A DNA stretch of 64,000 nt from Caldilineaceae bacterium (GCA_019637685.1 JAHBVF010000026.1:1-64000); one strand, 5' to 3'. Numbered from the stretch's first letter, positions 50,720 through 60,969 are shown. Translations and numbers: made by a program. Notes: generated from the sequence alone by a model not told the origin.

Positions 50720-52981
50720 TTAGCTGGGATCGTCAGCACCGGGCGGGTTGACAGGCTCGAACCGGCTCCATTGCACCCGGAAGATCGCCCCTTCTACCGC
50801 CACTTGGCGGTTCCCCGCCGCCAGGGAATAGTCACTGTTCATTGTCAGGCTGAAACAGTCCAGGAAGCCCAATCGTCTGTCGGCCAGTCCATCTGGGCCG
50901 GGCAGGAGGATTAGGCTCGGAAGGGTATATGTTTGGCCGTCGCCGGTGATAGTCTGCTGATAATGGCCCTGCAGAGCCAGGCAGAGTTCCCCACTCCGTT
51001 TATCGCCATCCAGCGTCACACGCCCGCCGTAAATGCCGCCGCTGGCGCTGGCATGGGCGGCTGTCCGAACAGTCGGAATGGATGCAAAGGAGTCGATGGC
51101 AATTTTGCCGTAGAGGTCCATCTCACCGCCAGGGGACCAGGCATATGTGACGCCATTTTCGCTGTAGCTGCCGGAGCCGTTGGAGAAGCCGGTGGATGCG
51201 CCGGAAAGATAGGTCGTAACCGGTGTCTGCACAGGATCACTGCTGAGCGTCTCCCGGTAGGGATGGAGATCGGCCCGGAAGCGGGCGGTGAGGGTGGATT
51301 TGGCCTGCAGATTGCTTTGGCCGGGAGTAAAGCTGTAGGTGACTGTGCCTATCCACTCCGTCAGCGGCACAGGGTTGCTCTTGACATCGCCCGGACCTTT
51401 CACCAGCACCGCGCCGGTCGCGCCATTGCTGCCAAAAGGGGTGTTGATGACAATCTTCTCTGCGCCCCAGCTTTTGATGGACGCGGGCTGGCTGCCCACT
51501 GTGACGCTGCCCGCTGTGGCCGGAAAGACGCCGTGCAGTTCGACTTCGCCCTGGCTGGCCGTGGCGTCGTCCTGCACCACCAGCCGTTTGATGCTGGGGG
51601 CGGCGGCGTGGGGTGCGTTGTTGAAGAAGAAGGAGAGAGACACATCATTCCCGCCGAAGCCCAGGGAACCAAGCATATACGCTGGCACACGAAAGGTGAG
51701 CAATTTCCGGGTAATCATCTCCTGGCGCACCTGACTCCAGTCAAAGGGGCGAGCGGGCGGCGTGGGTGGCTGCTGGGTATTGCGCCCCAGCAGTCGATCC
51801 CAGAAGAAGAGAATGCTCTTTTTGCCCACGTCCGCGTTGGTGAAATTGTCGAAACCGACCAGCAAGCGGGCATTGGCGTTGATGATGGCCTGTTGGAAAG
51901 GCGTTGGGTCAAGCACACCGGGCTGGCCGGCCTGACAGCTTCCCTTGCACTGTTCATAGGCATTAAAAGGCCCCGCTCCGCTGAAGCAGGCGTGGAGCAT
52001 CACAACGCCATCGCTGAAGTTCCAATAGGTGTTGATAAAGCGTTGGGTGATGGCGATTTTGGCATTCCATCCATTTTTTTCCTGCACCCAGGCAATGGCA
52101 AGCCGTCCCTGGCGCAGGTCTTCCTGGATGGCTGGCGTCGAGAGGAGTTTCCCCTGGATTTTGGAAGATGTCTGGATGGCATAGATGCCTTCGGCCAGGG
52201 TGGGCACCACATAGCCCTGTTCGTTGAGCGTATAGCCTGTGACGCGCATAAAGGAGACGCCGTGGGTGTCCAGATAGAGCGCGCCCAGATTGTTGTAGTT
52301 GCGCATATCCTCCAGACTGGCCCCCAGGCTGAGAACGTTGTAGCCGCTCTCTGTCAGGAGTTGCCCCACCTGGGCCGCGACCGCGCCGCCGCCGTCAAAG
52401 GCTACGGAGACCGCCCGATCCGAGCCGGGCAGCCCGGTTGCATTCGCTTGTCGGGCCAACATCTGGCGCATTTGGGCAAACTGGGGGGTGTCGGCCAGTG
52501 TTGCACTCTGTGCTGTGGTTGTGGCCACAGTGGATTCGGGCGGACGGTTGTTGACAATGGCAATCGTCAACCCGTCGGTCAACACCGCGTTGACGGTCAG
52601 GGTGACGGTACTCACATACGTTGTGACAACCTGGGGCAGGGCCAGCACATCGACAGCCAATTGTTCTACTTCGGCTGCCAAATCTCGCTGATCGGTTGGG
52701 GTGTCCACCCCGGGCAGCACGCTGTCGATCACCTGGCCGATGGCATCGATAGCCACCATACGTTCTTCCGGTGACATCTCCACCACCCGCGCTGGCGTGC
52801 CAAAGAGGGTGGGGAGAAAAAGGGTGCTGGAAAGGGCATCGGTGGAACGAATGTCTGTCTGGAATGGCTCCGCTGCCGGTGCAGCCTGGGCTGCGCGGGG
52901 CGGAGAGGTAAGAAACAGAGCGATGAGCAGGAAAAACAAAATTGACCACGACAGGGGGAAGAGTCGTCGAAACATTGGCAA
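50720..52981 (-). CDS. Large secreted protein with caspase-like His/Cys motifs and IPT-like domain
   Basis: The 753-residue protein has a signal peptide (WSILFFLLIALFLTSPPRA AQAA). Residues 190-350 hold a Rossmann-like sequence: YNVLSLGASLEDMRNYNNLG, ALYLDTHGVSFM with H240-G241, and GVVMLHACFSGAGPF with A331-C332. A hydrophobic strand-His-Gly and strand-Ala-Cys pair is the dyad of clan CD cysteine peptidases (caspase, gingipain, CHAT). Residues 465-560 resemble an IPT/TIG domain (VTVGSQPASIKSWGAEKIVI). The C-terminus is beta-rich. It may be a secreted caspase-like protease; the 90-residue spacing and lack of recognised homologues leave room for doubt. The gene stands alone. Confidence 0.6.
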   Translation of the reverse strand: MPMFRRLFPLSWSILFFLLIALFLTSPPRAAQAAPAAEPFQTDIRSTDALSSTLFLPTLFGTPARVVEMSPEERMVAIDAIGQVIDSVLPGVDTPTDQRDLAAEVEQLAVDVLALPQVVTTYVSTVTLTVNAVLTDGLTIAIVNNRPPESTVATTTAQSATLADTPQFAQMRQMLARQANATGLPGSDRAVSVAFDGGGAVAAQVGQLLTESGYNVLSLGASLEDMRNYNNLGALYLDTHGVSFMRVTGYTLNEQGYVVPTLAEGIYAIQTSSKIQGKLLSTPAIQEDLRQGRLAIAWVQEKNGWNAKIAITQRFINTYWNFSDGVVMLHACFSGAGPFNAYEQCKGSCQAGQPGVLDPTPFQQAIINANARLLVGFDNFTNADVGKKSILFFWDRLLGRNTQQPPTPPARPFDWSQVRQEMITRKLLTFRVPAYMLGSLGFGGNDVSLSFFFNNAPHAAAPSIKRLVVQDDATASQGEVELHGVFPATAGSVTVGSQPASIKSWGAEKIVINTPFGSNGATGAVLVKGPGDVKSNPVPLTEWIGTVTYSFTPGQSNLQAKSTLTARFRADLHPYRETLSSDPVQTPVTTYLSGASTGFSNGSGSYSENGVTYAWSPGGEMDLYGKIAIDSFASIPTVRTAAHASASGGIYGGRVTLDGDKRSGELCLALQGHYQQTITGDGQTYTLPSLILLPGPDGLADRRLGFLDCFSLTMNSDYSLAAGNRQVAVEGAIFRVQWSRFEPVNPPGADDPS

Positions 52982-53025
52982 ATATACCTAACTGAATGGA
53001 TTGGAATGGATAGAAGGATTGCAGA

Positions 53026-53066
53026 AAAGGGATGGGGGCTTTTCCAAATGAGCGCCCCATCCCTTT
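53026..53066 (-). terminator. Intrinsic terminator of metK
   Basis: AAAGGGATGGGG (53026-53037) pairs perfectly with CCCCATCCCTTT (53055-53066). It lies 28 bases past the metK stop in its direction of transcription, with a T tract on the minus strand (TCCCTTTTC). Confidence 0.8.
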
Positions 53067-53093
53067 CTTTTGTTCTGGCAGAAGTTGGGGCTG

Positions 53094-54329
53094 TTACGCG
53101 GCTGTTTTCTCGCCAACACCAGCGGCCTGGCGCAGAGCCGCCGAACGGCTTGTCGCTTCCCAGGGCAGGCTGATGTCATCCCGGCCAAAGTGACCGTAGG
53201 TGGCTGTCTGGCGATAGATGGGACGGCGCAGGCCCAGGTCCCGGATAATGGCACCGGGGCGCAGATCAAAGTTCTGGCTGATCAGCTCAGCGATTTTGTC
53301 GTCGTTGATTGTGCCTGTGCCAAAGGTCTCCACATTTACGCTCAACGGGCGGGCCACGCCGATGGCATAGGCAAGCTGGATTTCGCAGCGGTCGGCCAGA
53401 CCCGCGGCCACCACATTTTTGGCAACCCAGCGCGCGGCGTAGGCCGCGCTGCGGTCCACTTTGGTGCAGTCCTTGCCGCTGAACGCGCCGCCGCCGTGAC
53501 GGCCCATGCCGCCGTAGGTGTCCACAATAATCTTGCGCCCGGTCAGACCCGCGTCGCCCATCGGCCCGCCGACCACAAAGCGGCCTGTGGGATTGACGTA
53601 AATGAGCAGGTCTTTGTCCACCATCTCGGCGGGCAGGACGGGATCGATCACCTTTTCGATGATCTCCCGGCGAATCTCGTCCTGGCTAATCTCCGGCGCG
53701 TGCTGGGTGCTGATGAGAACCGTATGCACCCGCTTGGGCTTACCATAGGCATATTCGATTGTGACCTGGGATTTTCCATCCGGGCGCAGCCAGGGAAGGA
53801 TGCCCTGTTTGCGGACTTCACTCAGCCGCCGCGCCAGTTTATGGGCCAGATAGATGGGCATAGGCATCAGCGTTTTGGTTTCGTTGCAGGCAAAACCAAA
53901 CATCATCCCCTGATCGCCCGCGCCCACGGCCTCGATCTCGTCGTCTTCCATGTCCAGGCTGCCCTGTTTGTATTCGGCGGCCCGGTCCACGCCCATGGCA
54001 ATGTCCGGGCTTTGGGAAGCCACAGCCACCTGCACGCCGCAGGTGTTGCCGTCGAAGCCTTTGTCACTGGCGTCAAAACCGATGTCCTTGACCACCTGGC
54101 GCACCAGGCTGTCCATATCCACATAGGCGGTGGTGGTGATCTCGCCCAGCAGCATCACGAAGCCGGTCTTGATGGCTGTTTCGCAGGCCACGCGGGCGTT
54201 GGGGTCCTGCTCGAAAATCGCGTCCAGCACAGCGTCGCTGATCTGGTCGCACATCTTATCCGGGTGGCCTTCCGTCACCGACTCACTGGTAAAGAGCAGG
54301 GACGGGGAGGTCATGAAGGTTGTGCTCAT
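53094..54329 (-). CDS. metK: S-adenosylmethionine synthetase
   Basis: The 411-residue enzyme makes SAM from methionine and ATP. Signatures are [20 protein letters not shown] at the N-terminus, the methionine-site loop [40 protein letters not shown], and the ATP P-loop-like [20 protein letters not shown]. The ATG at 54329 has GGAGG at ideal spacing. It is the last gene of the SAM region; a nested palindrome fills the leader between it and ahcY, and a terminator follows. Regulation through that leader is possible. Confidence 0.97.
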   Translation of the reverse strand: MSTTFMTSPSLLFTSESVTEGHPDKMCDQISDAVLDAIFEQDPNARVACETAIKTGFVMLLGEITTTAYVDMDSLVRQVVKDIGFDASDKGFDGNTCGVQVAVASQSPDIAMGVDRAAEYKQGSLDMEDDEIEAVGAGDQGMMFGFACNETKTLMPMPIYLAHKLARRLSEVRKQGILPWLRPDGKSQVTIEYAYGKPKRVHTVLISTQHAPEISQDEIRREIIEKVIDPVLPAEMVDKDLLIYVNPTGRFVVGGPMGDAGLTGRKIIVDTYGGMGRHGGGAFSGKDCTKVDRSAAYAARWVAKNVVAAGLADRCEIQLAYAIGVARPLSVNVETFGTGTINDDKIAELISQNFDLRPGAIIRDLGLRRPIYRQTATYGHFGRDDISLPWEATSRSAALRQAAGVGEKTAA

Positions 54330-54374
54330 TGGGAATCCTCCAAAAGAAAAGTATTCGTTGCGTTGCTTCGGGTG

Positions 54375-54549
54375 CGTGCTGCGTGCTGCGTGTTGCGTAG
54401 GTATGTGACGACGATACTTCATTCGATGCTGGACTGGAAGTGATGAAACGTGAGACGTGAAATCGCTGGGTACTCTCACGCTTCACGTTTCACGCATCAC
54501 AGGGAACCAACTGCATCAGCACCTTCACATCACATACCTACGCAATACG
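54375..54549. repeat. Nested-palindrome element, copy A (metK leader)
   Basis: The outer arms, CGTGTTGCGTAGGTATGTGA (from 54389) and its complement ending at 54549, match at 20 of 22 positions. The inner hairpin lies between 54440 and 54500 (GTGATGAAACGTGA... ...TTCACGTTTCACGCATCAC). A conserved tail, ACAGGGAACCAACTGCATCA, leads to the outer right arm. The same layout is at 55883-56045; the right 59 bases agree at about 50 positions. It fills the ahcY-metK spacer. Confidence 0.85.
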
Positions 54550-54564
54550 AAATACGCATTACGT

Positions 54565-55851
<1,287 letters not shown>

Positions 55852-55882
55852 TTAGCTCCTCGAATAAATTGACTTCACAATT

Positions 55883-56045
55883 CGTGCTGCGTATTGCGTA
55901 TTGCGTAGGTAAGTGATGTTGGCAACGATGGTTGTTATTGGTCGGTCGGACGTGAAACGTGAGAAGGTTCGAAAGCTCTCACGTTTCACGCATCACACAG
56001 AACCAATTTCATCAGCCCCTCCGCATCACTTATCTACGCAATACG
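55883..56045. repeat. Nested-palindrome element, copy B (ahcY leader)
   Basis: Outer arms CGTATTGCGTAGGTAAGTGA (from 55897) and its complement ending at 56045 match at 21 of 22 positions. The inner arms CGTGAAACGTGAGA (55951-55964) and TCTCACGTTTCACG (55977-55990) are perfect. The right arm overlaps the last codons and stop of the GNAT gene. Confidence 0.88.
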
Positions 56046-56807
56046 TTTTTTCACGCTTCCTTCTACAAACGAACAGTGCTCCACAAAGCCCAGGGAATCG
56101 TACAACTTTCGAGCGATCTGATTTTCGCTGTGTACATTCAACACAAGCAACGGCAGGCCCGCGGCCCGCAACTGAGACGCAATTTCGCTGGTGATGGCCC
56201 TGGCATAGCCCCGGCCCCGGCAGTCGGACCGGGTGTAGACATTGCCAATCGCGGCCACGCCCTCCCCGTAGTTGAGGGTGTGGGTTCCGCCCATGGCCGC
56301 CAGCCCGCCCGCATCGTCCTCTACACCGAAGAAGAAGCCGTCTTCCATCTGAAAGGGGGCAAAGCCATCCGGCGTATAAGCTCCGCCCTGGGCGATCAGC
56401 GCTTCCACCCGCGGCACATCCGCGGGGACGAGACGGGTCAGCGGAAGCTCCACTGCAGGCAGATCGACTTCTTCGCCCAAGACCATCCGCACCATCACCC
56501 GGTGAGTCTGTACGTTATACCAGCGCTGGATAGCGGGCAGATGTTCCTTCTGCACGCTCAGATAGACCTCCTCCGGCAACGCCGCCTGGGCAGATGCCCC
56601 GGCCAGGGCCGCGGCCACATCTTTCGGCGACCCGACGGTGAGTAGAATCGGCGGCTCCAGCCCGGTGAAGATCAGTGCCAGCCCGTCGCCCGCCACCGCC
56701 CACCGGCAATAGGGCAGCAGATCTTCCCGCAGGTCAGCCAGGGCGTAGGCGGACCAGACGGGATCGGCCAGGAGAATCTTGCGGATGGCATCGGTATCAA
56801 CACACAT
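56034..56807 (-). CDS. GNAT-family acetyltransferase
   Basis: The 257-residue protein has an N-terminal extension (LLADPVWSAYALADLREDLL) and a C-terminal GNAT fold with GEGVAAIGNVYTRSDCRGRG, YARAITSEIA (acetyl-CoA loop R/C-x-x-G-x-G) and LNVHSENQIARKLYDSLGF. This two-part form is seen in FeeM/GCN5-related proteins with a 'DUF4081-like' N-terminus. Its last residues (RIA) and the TAG stop come from the dispersed repeat. Substrate unknown; it stands between the PfkB kinase and ahcY. Confidence 0.8.
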   Translation of the reverse strand: MCVDTDAIRKILLADPVWSAYALADLREDLLPYCRWAVAGDGLALIFTGLEPPILLTVGSPKDVAAALAGASAQAALPEEVYLSVQKEHLPAIQRWYNVQTHRVMVRMVLGEEVDLPAVELPLTRLVPADVPRVEALIAQGGAYTPDGFAPFQMEDGFFFGVEDDAGGLAAMGGTHTLNYGEGVAAIGNVYTRSDCRGRGYARAITSEIASQLRAAGLPLLVLNVHSENQIARKLYDSLGFVEHCSFVEGSVKKRIA

Positions 56808-56829
56808 TCTTTGCCTCGTAGACCTGACA

Positions 56830-56906
56830 AGATGACAGGATGAAGGGATGACATTTGTTCATCTTGTCATCTTGTCATCTTGTCATCTTGTTATCTTGTT
56901 ATCCCT
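56830..56906. repeat. Tandem CATCTTGT repeat with inverted left arm
   Basis: CATCTTGT occurs in tandem about four times, then TATCTTGT, between 56858 and 56898; the left part (AAGATGACAGGATGAAGGGAT) faces TATCCCTTCATCCCTGCATC, giving a long imperfect hairpin. The right end supplies the KMQG tail and TGA of the PfkB-type kinase. Confidence 0.7.
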
Positions 56907-57866
56907 TCATCCCTGCATCTTCGCCAGCGCTGGCTCTGGCCCAAATGCACGCTCGTACCGCTCCACAAACTCCCCTACCGAAAACCGGTGATTCGACGTG
57001 CCCACCTGTTCCAACACATATGTGCTGCACAGCGCACCCACACGCCCACAGACTTCCAGCGGCAGCCCCGCGCTGAGAGCCGCAAAGAAGCCGCCCCGGT
57101 AGGCGTCCCCTGCGCCCGTCGGCTCGGCCACGTGGCTGGGCGGCGCGATGGGAATACGTGTCACCGTTGTTCCCCGATAGATGGCGCTGCCCTTCTCGCC
57201 TTCAGTCACAATCAGCGTACCCACTTCGGCGCGGATACGGGCCAGGTCCCAGCCGGTCTTCTCCTGGATGACGGCCAGTTCGTAGTCGTTGACCATCAGA
57301 TAGGCCGCGCCGGGAATGCTGCCCCGCAGGTCCTCGCCGCTGAGCCGGGCCGTCTGCTGGCTGGGGTCATAGGCAAAGGGGATGCCCAGGGTGCGGCATT
57401 CCTGGGCGTAGTTGAGCATGGCGGCCGGGTCATTGGGGCTGATAATGACCACCTCCGCGTCGGTCAGTCCCCGGCTGGCCAGGGAGACATTTTTGGCGTC
57501 GGCCATCGCGCCGGTGTAGAAGCTGGCGATCTGGTTTTGCTCCACATCCGTATTGACAAAGAAACTGGCCGTAAATTTTTCCGGGATGACGACGATCTGA
57601 TCTGTGCGGATGCCGTTCTCTTCCAGCCAAGTGCGGTAGTCGCCGAAGTCCTGGCCGACTGTGCCCAGGATAATCGGGTCGCCGCCCAGCAGTTTCATAG
57701 AATAGGCGATATTGGGGGCCACGCCGCCCCGGTGGCGGGCCATATCGTCCACCAGAAAACTGACACTGAGCCGGGCCAGTTTGTCGGGCACAATCTGGTC
57801 CGTGAACTTTCCGGGAAAGCTCATCAAATAGTCATAGGCAATCGAGCCGGTTACTACAATAGACAT
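56907..57866 (-). CDS. PfkB-family kinase, probable adenosine kinase
   Basis: The 319-residue ribokinase-fold protein opens [20 protein letters not shown], has [20 protein letters not shown] (PfkB signature 1 region) and [19 protein letters not shown] with the catalytic aspartate in GAGD. The N-terminal [24 protein letters not shown] pattern matches bacterial adenosine kinases of the PfkB type. With ahcY and metK nearby, removal of adenosine from SAH hydrolysis is a natural role; other nucleosides or sugars remain possible. The ATG at 57866 has GAGG upstream (a GTG two codons earlier overlaps that site). Confidence 0.8.
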   Translation of the reverse strand: MSIVVTGSIAYDYLMSFPGKFTDQIVPDKLARLSVSFLVDDMARHRGGVAPNIAYSMKLLGGDPIILGTVGQDFGDYRTWLEENGIRTDQIVVIPEKFTASFFVNTDVEQNQIASFYTGAMADAKNVSLASRGLTDAEVVIISPNDPAAMLNYAQECRTLGIPFAYDPSQQTARLSGEDLRGSIPGAAYLMVNDYELAVIQEKTGWDLARIRAEVGTLIVTEGEKGSAIYRGTTVTRIPIAPPSHVAEPTGAGDAYRGGFFAALSAGLPLEVCGRVGALCSTYVLEQVGTSNHRFSVGEFVERYERAFGPEPALAKMQG

Positions 57867-57884
57867 AGACACCTCGAAGAAATA

Positions 57885-57917
57885 TAGGACGCAGATTTAC
57901 GCAGATGAACGCCGATT
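57885..57917. repeat. Left inverted repeat of GxxExxY cassette
   Basis: TAGGACGCAGATTTACGCAG (from 57885) to 57917 matches the reverse complement of 58370-58402 at 27 of 33 positions. It touches the 3' end of the GxxExxY gene and lies in the leader of the kinase gene. Confidence 0.7.
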
Positions 57918-58323
57918 AAGATTGATTTTGCCATTTCATCGCGCCTTTGCGATTGTTGTCGTAGGCTTTGCGCTTATGAATTGGTTTGGGTCCAAAGTTG
58001 AGCAAGAGACCGACTTCATAGGTGGTTGCGCGCAGGTAGTTGAGCAATTGGGCTTCGTGTTCGTCCAGAAGGGCATTCACAGCTTTCAATTCGACTATCA
58101 CTTTATCGGCTACGATCAAATCGGCATAATAGTCTGCTATCAGCGCTCCGTGATAATAGACGGGAATCTGTACTTCATCGACTACAAGCAGACCGCGTTT
58201 TCTGATTTCCAGCACCATCGCTTTCCGGTAGACTTTCTCCAGAAAGCCGTAGCCGAAATAGTTATAGACATCGTAGAAGGCTCCCAGAATGACATCCGTA
58301 ATTTCCGAATGTTTGTATGCCAT
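57916..58323 (-). CDS. GxxExxY protein (PDDEXK_3 nuclease-like)
   Basis: The 135-residue protein has the defining GYGFLEKVYRKAMVLEIRKR (G-x-x-E-x-x-Y) and a PDDEXK core: YYADLIVADKVIVELKAVNA with D, E and K, then LLNYLRATTYEVGLLLNFGP. This small family (PF13366) occurs in many copies in diverse bacteria and is of unknown role; the core motif suggests nuclease activity. Inverted 33-nt repeats flank the gene on both sides, and the whole unit sits inside an otherwise continuous set of genes, which suggests a mobile cassette. The 3' repeat is only a few bases from the gene. Confidence 0.88.
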   Translation of the reverse strand: MAYKHSEITDVILGAFYDVYNYFGYGFLEKVYRKAMVLEIRKRGLLVVDEVQIPVYYHGALIADYYADLIVADKVIVELKAVNALLDEHEAQLLNYLRATTYEVGLLLNFGPKPIHKRKAYDNNRKGAMKWQNQS

Positions 58324-58369
58324 TCCACCCTCCTTTTGAATACAGATATGAACACCAGCAGATCAAAAA

Positions 58370-58402
58370 AATCAGCGTTTATCAGCGTTTATCCGCGTCC
58401 TA
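58370..58402. repeat. Right inverted repeat of GxxExxY cassette
   Basis: AATCAGCGTTTATCAGCGTT (from 58370) to 58402 faces the left arm at 57885-57917. It contains the last three codons and TAA of the peptidase E-like gene (LGRG-stop). Confidence 0.7.
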
Positions 58403-59108
58403 AATAAATCGCGTCCAACCGCGTTTCCGTCGCGCCGCCGTCGCCGTCGGCTTCGATCCATTGGGCGGACGCCTGGGGCTGGGAGGCCACAATTCGTTCC
58501 AGTTTGTCCCCCACAAAATGCAGGGCAGCAAAATCGTCCACACCGTAGCCAGCGCGCATCTGCCCACTGCCTACCAGCCGGTGATAGGTGGGCCGCCGCT
58601 CGGCTTCTCCGTCAAAGTGGGGCGAGCAGCTCATCGGCAGAAAACCCAGACAGGGCAGCGCTGTATAATCGCCGGGGATGGAATCGGTCAACCCCTGGGC
58701 AAACCAGCAAATGGCCCCGGCGCTGATCCCGGCCAGCACAACCCCCTGCGCCCACGCCTGACGCAAAATCGCGTCTACGCCCCACTCCCGCCACAGGGCC
58801 AGCATGGACTTCGTATTGCCGCCGCCCACATAAATCGCGTCCTGGCTCAACAGAAAACCCGCCAGGTCCGCGGTGTGGGGTTGAAATAAGGACAGATGGC
58901 TGGGCCGGGCGTCCAGGTTTGCAAAAGCGCTGTAGAAGCGGGTGATGAACTGGTAGTTCTCCCCGCCCGCCTGGGCCAGATAGCAGACCCGGGGCCGCTC
59001 GTTGTCGGTCGCCTGGCAGATGTAGCGGTCCAGCGCCGGGTTGTCCGGCTCCATGGAAAAGCCGCCACCGCCGAGAGCGATAATTTGAGGAAGTTGGGTT
59101 GTAGACAT
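58389..59108 (-). CDS. Peptidase E-like (S51 family) protein
   Basis: The 239-residue protein has LPQIIALGGGGFSMEP at the start, DAIYVGGGNTKSMLALWREW, the nucleophile elbow GISAGAICW with the catalytic serine, and PHFDGEAERR with the S51-type histidine. Peptidase E cleaves Asp-x dipeptides; homologues include cyanophycinases. It is cytoplasmic. The ATG at 59108 follows the stop of the LOG gene after one base, so translation is coupled. Its C-terminus is set by the repeat at 58370-58402. Confidence 0.87.
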   Translation of the reverse strand: MSTTQLPQIIALGGGGFSMEPDNPALDRYICQATDNERPRVCYLAQAGGENYQFITRFYSAFANLDARPSHLSLFQPHTADLAGFLLSQDAIYVGGGNTKSMLALWREWGVDAILRQAWAQGVVLAGISAGAICWFAQGLTDSIPGDYTALPCLGFLPMSCSPHFDGEAERRPTYHRLVGSGQMRAGYGVDDFAALHFVGDKLERIVASQPQASAQWIEADGDGGATETRLDAIYLGRG

Positions 59109-59109
59109 T

Positions 59110-59703
59110 TTATGCATCCTCTTTCGTTGTCCAACGCACAAACCCATCCGGCGTTTCGTGGACTTCCAGCCGATCCAGCAGGGCAGCCGGTTCGCGCTCG
59201 GCCACCAACAGCCCCCGGTATTTGGGGCGCACAAAGCCCTGGGCAATGGAATGCTCGATCATCGCCAGCAGCGGGTCGTAGAAACCCGCGATATTGAGCA
59301 CACCAATCGGCTTGCGGTGAATCCCCAGTTGGGTCCAGGTGATCGTCTCGAACAACTCTTCCAGTGTGCCGAAACCGCCGGGCAGGGCGACAAACGCATC
59401 GGACAATTCGGCCATGCGCGCCTTGCGGACGTGCATAGAATCGACAACTTCCAGCCTTCCAATCGACGGGCCAGAGACTTCCTTGGGCAGCAGCGGCGCG
59501 GGAATCACCCCGTGAACAGCGCCGCCGTTCTCTGCCACCCCGCGGGCCACCGCGCCCATCATTCCTACGCTGCCCCCGCCATAGACCAGCCCATAGCCGC
59601 GCCGAGCCATCTCCGCGCCCAGCACGGACGCTCCCGCCAGATATTCGCCGTTGACGCCATCGCTGGCCCCGCAGTAAACGCAGATGTGTGAAAAAGTGTT
59701 CAT
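59110..59703 (-). CDS. LOG-family protein (cytokinin-riboside-monophosphate phosphoribohydrolase type)
   Basis: The 197-residue protein has the full LOG signature: ICVYCGASDGVNGEYLAGA, GYGLVYGGGSVGMMGAVARG, and the PGGFGTLEELFETITWTQLG motif with the catalytic glutamate; MHVRKARM contributes the arginine. LOG proteins release the base from nucleoside 5'-monophosphates such as AMP or cytokinin ribotides. It lies between mtnA and a peptidase, in a region with an adenosine kinase, so AMP or a related nucleotide is a sensible substrate. Confidence 0.9.
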   Translation of the reverse strand: MNTFSHICVYCGASDGVNGEYLAGASVLGAEMARRGYGLVYGGGSVGMMGAVARGVAENGGAVHGVIPAPLLPKEVSGPSIGRLEVVDSMHVRKARMAELSDAFVALPGGFGTLEELFETITWTQLGIHRKPIGVLNIAGFYDPLLAMIEHSIAQGFVRPKYRGLLVAEREPAALLDRLEVHETPDGFVRWTTKEDA

Positions 59704-59708
59704 ATACG

Positions 59709-59800
59709 CGGAGATTAGGAGGTTAGAGATTAAGAGATTGGAGACTGGCGCGTCACGAACCAATCTCTAATCTCCCAATCTCTTAATCTCTCAATCTCAC
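59709..59800. repeat. Palindromic repeat of GAGATTA/TAATCTC units
   Basis: GAGATTAGGAGGTTAGAGAT and AAGAGATTGGAGA on the left face CCAATCTCTAATCTCCCAAT and CTTAATCTCTCAATCTC on the right. It fills the space between mtnA and the LOG gene; the right edge includes the TGA of mtnA. Confidence 0.7.
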
Positions 59801-60873
59801 TTCCCCCGTGCCTTTCGATTCTCGCGCACTCGATCCTCGGCCCGTCCTACCGCCGCCGCCAAACTCTGTGTAAAGGGCGGGTAGCAGATGCCCTCTTCGG
59901 TGACAATCCCGGTCAGGTAGCGATGGGGGGTGACGTCGAAGGCCGGGTTGTAGACGGGCACGCCCTCGGGCGCAATCAGCTTTTCGCCGATGCCCGTCAC
60001 CTCTTCCGGCCCCCGCTCCTCGATGGGAATCAGATCGCCGTGGGCCAGGTTCAGGTCCACCGTGCTGGTGGGGGCCACGCAGTAGACGGGGATGCCGTTC
60101 TCCCGTGCCACCACCGCCAATTTGTAGGTGCCGATTTTGTTGGCCGCGTCGCCGTTGGCCGCCACCCGGTCCGCGCCAAAGATGACCACATCCACCTGGC
60201 CCGTGCGCATGAGATGGCCAGCGGCGTTGTCGGCGATAAGGTGCATGGGAATCTCCGCCCGCATCAGCTCCCAGGCAGTAAGCCGTGCGCCCTGCAATCG
60301 GGGTCGGGTCTCGTCCACCCAGACGTGAATCGGTTTGCCCTGCTCCTGGCAAGCGAAGGCCACGCCCAGAGCCGTGCCAAAGTCCACCGTGGCCAGCGCG
60401 CCGGTGTTGCAGTGATGCAGCAGATTGGCCCCGTCGGGGATGACGGCCGCGCCGTTATAGCCCATACGCCGGTTGATCTCCACATCCTCGTCGGCCAGGG
60501 CCTGGGCTTCGGCCAGCAGCGCCGAGCGGATGTCGTCCACATTGGGCAGGACGGTATTCTCGGCCAGTTCCAGCAGGCGGCGGGTTCCCCAGGTCAGGTT
60601 GACAGCGGTGGGGCGGGCTGCGTCGAGCAGTTCTTTGGCCGCGGCCAGGTCAATCAACAGACTGCCCCGATCCGTGGCTGGGCTGTTCTGCGCGGCCAGG
60701 GCCATGCCGAAGGCGCCGGTCGCGCCGATGGCGGGCGCGCCCCGCACGTACATTTCGGTGATGCTGCGGGCGACCTCCTCGACTGTATCGAACTCAGCGA
60801 TGACAAATTCGCCGGGCAGCAGCCGCTGGTCGATCATCTTTACTTTGCCGTCTTCCCAAAAGACTGTGCGCAT
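59797..60873 (-). CDS. mtnA: S-methyl-5-thioribose-1-phosphate isomerase
   Basis: The 358-residue enzyme of the methionine salvage pathway turns MTR-1-P into MTRu-1-P. Signatures are [53 protein letters not shown] with the catalytic cysteine and [20 protein letters not shown] with the catalytic aspartate. Start at 60873 ([18 protein letters not shown] upstream). It is first in its transcription unit, behind a 300-base leader that contains an intrinsic terminator. Other salvage genes (mtnP, mtnK/B) are absent. Confidence 0.95.
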   Translation of the reverse strand: MRTVFWEDGKVKMIDQRLLPGEFVIAEFDTVEEVARSITEMYVRGAPAIGATGAFGMALAAQNSPATDRGSLLIDLAAAKELLDAARPTAVNLTWGTRRLLELAENTVLPNVDDIRSALLAEAQALADEDVEINRRMGYNGAAVIPDGANLLHHCNTGALATVDFGTALGVAFACQEQGKPIHVWVDETRPRLQGARLTAWELMRAEIPMHLIADNAAGHLMRTGQVDVVIFGADRVAANGDAANKIGTYKLAVVARENGIPVYCVAPTSTVDLNLAHGDLIPIEERGPEEVTGIGEKLIAPEGVPVYNPAFDVTPHRYLTGIVTEEGICYPPFTQSLAAAVGRAEDRVRENRKARGK

Positions 60874-60892
60874 CCGTGTCTCCCTTCGCAAT

Positions 60893-60926
60893 AGAAGTTC
60901 GACTTCTTCTGAGAAGTCGAACTTCT
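60893..60926. repeat. Dispersed palindrome, family A, copy 3
   Basis: AGAAGTTCGACTTCT (60893-60907) pairs perfectly with AGAAGTCGAACTTCT (60912-60926). Unlike copies 1 and 2, it lies in a 5' leader, 20 bases upstream of mtnA. Confidence 0.85.
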
Positions 60927-60933
60927 TGCTCCA

Positions 60934-60969
60934 CAACAAAAAACACCCTCCCGAAAGCAGGAGGGTGTT
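60934..60969 (-). terminator. Intrinsic terminator in the mtnA leader
   Basis: On the minus strand AACACCCTCC and GGAGGGTGTT pair perfectly (60942-60951 with 60960-60969) around TGCTTTCG and are followed by TTTTTGTTG. It is oriented with mtnA and lies 60-100 bases upstream of its start, the position of a premature, regulated terminator. Confidence 0.85.

Noticed and set aside
56858-56898. CRISPR-like array suspected from tandem CATCTTGT units
   Set aside because: Units of eight bases without spacers are simple tandem repeats; no cas gene and no array elsewhere in the window.
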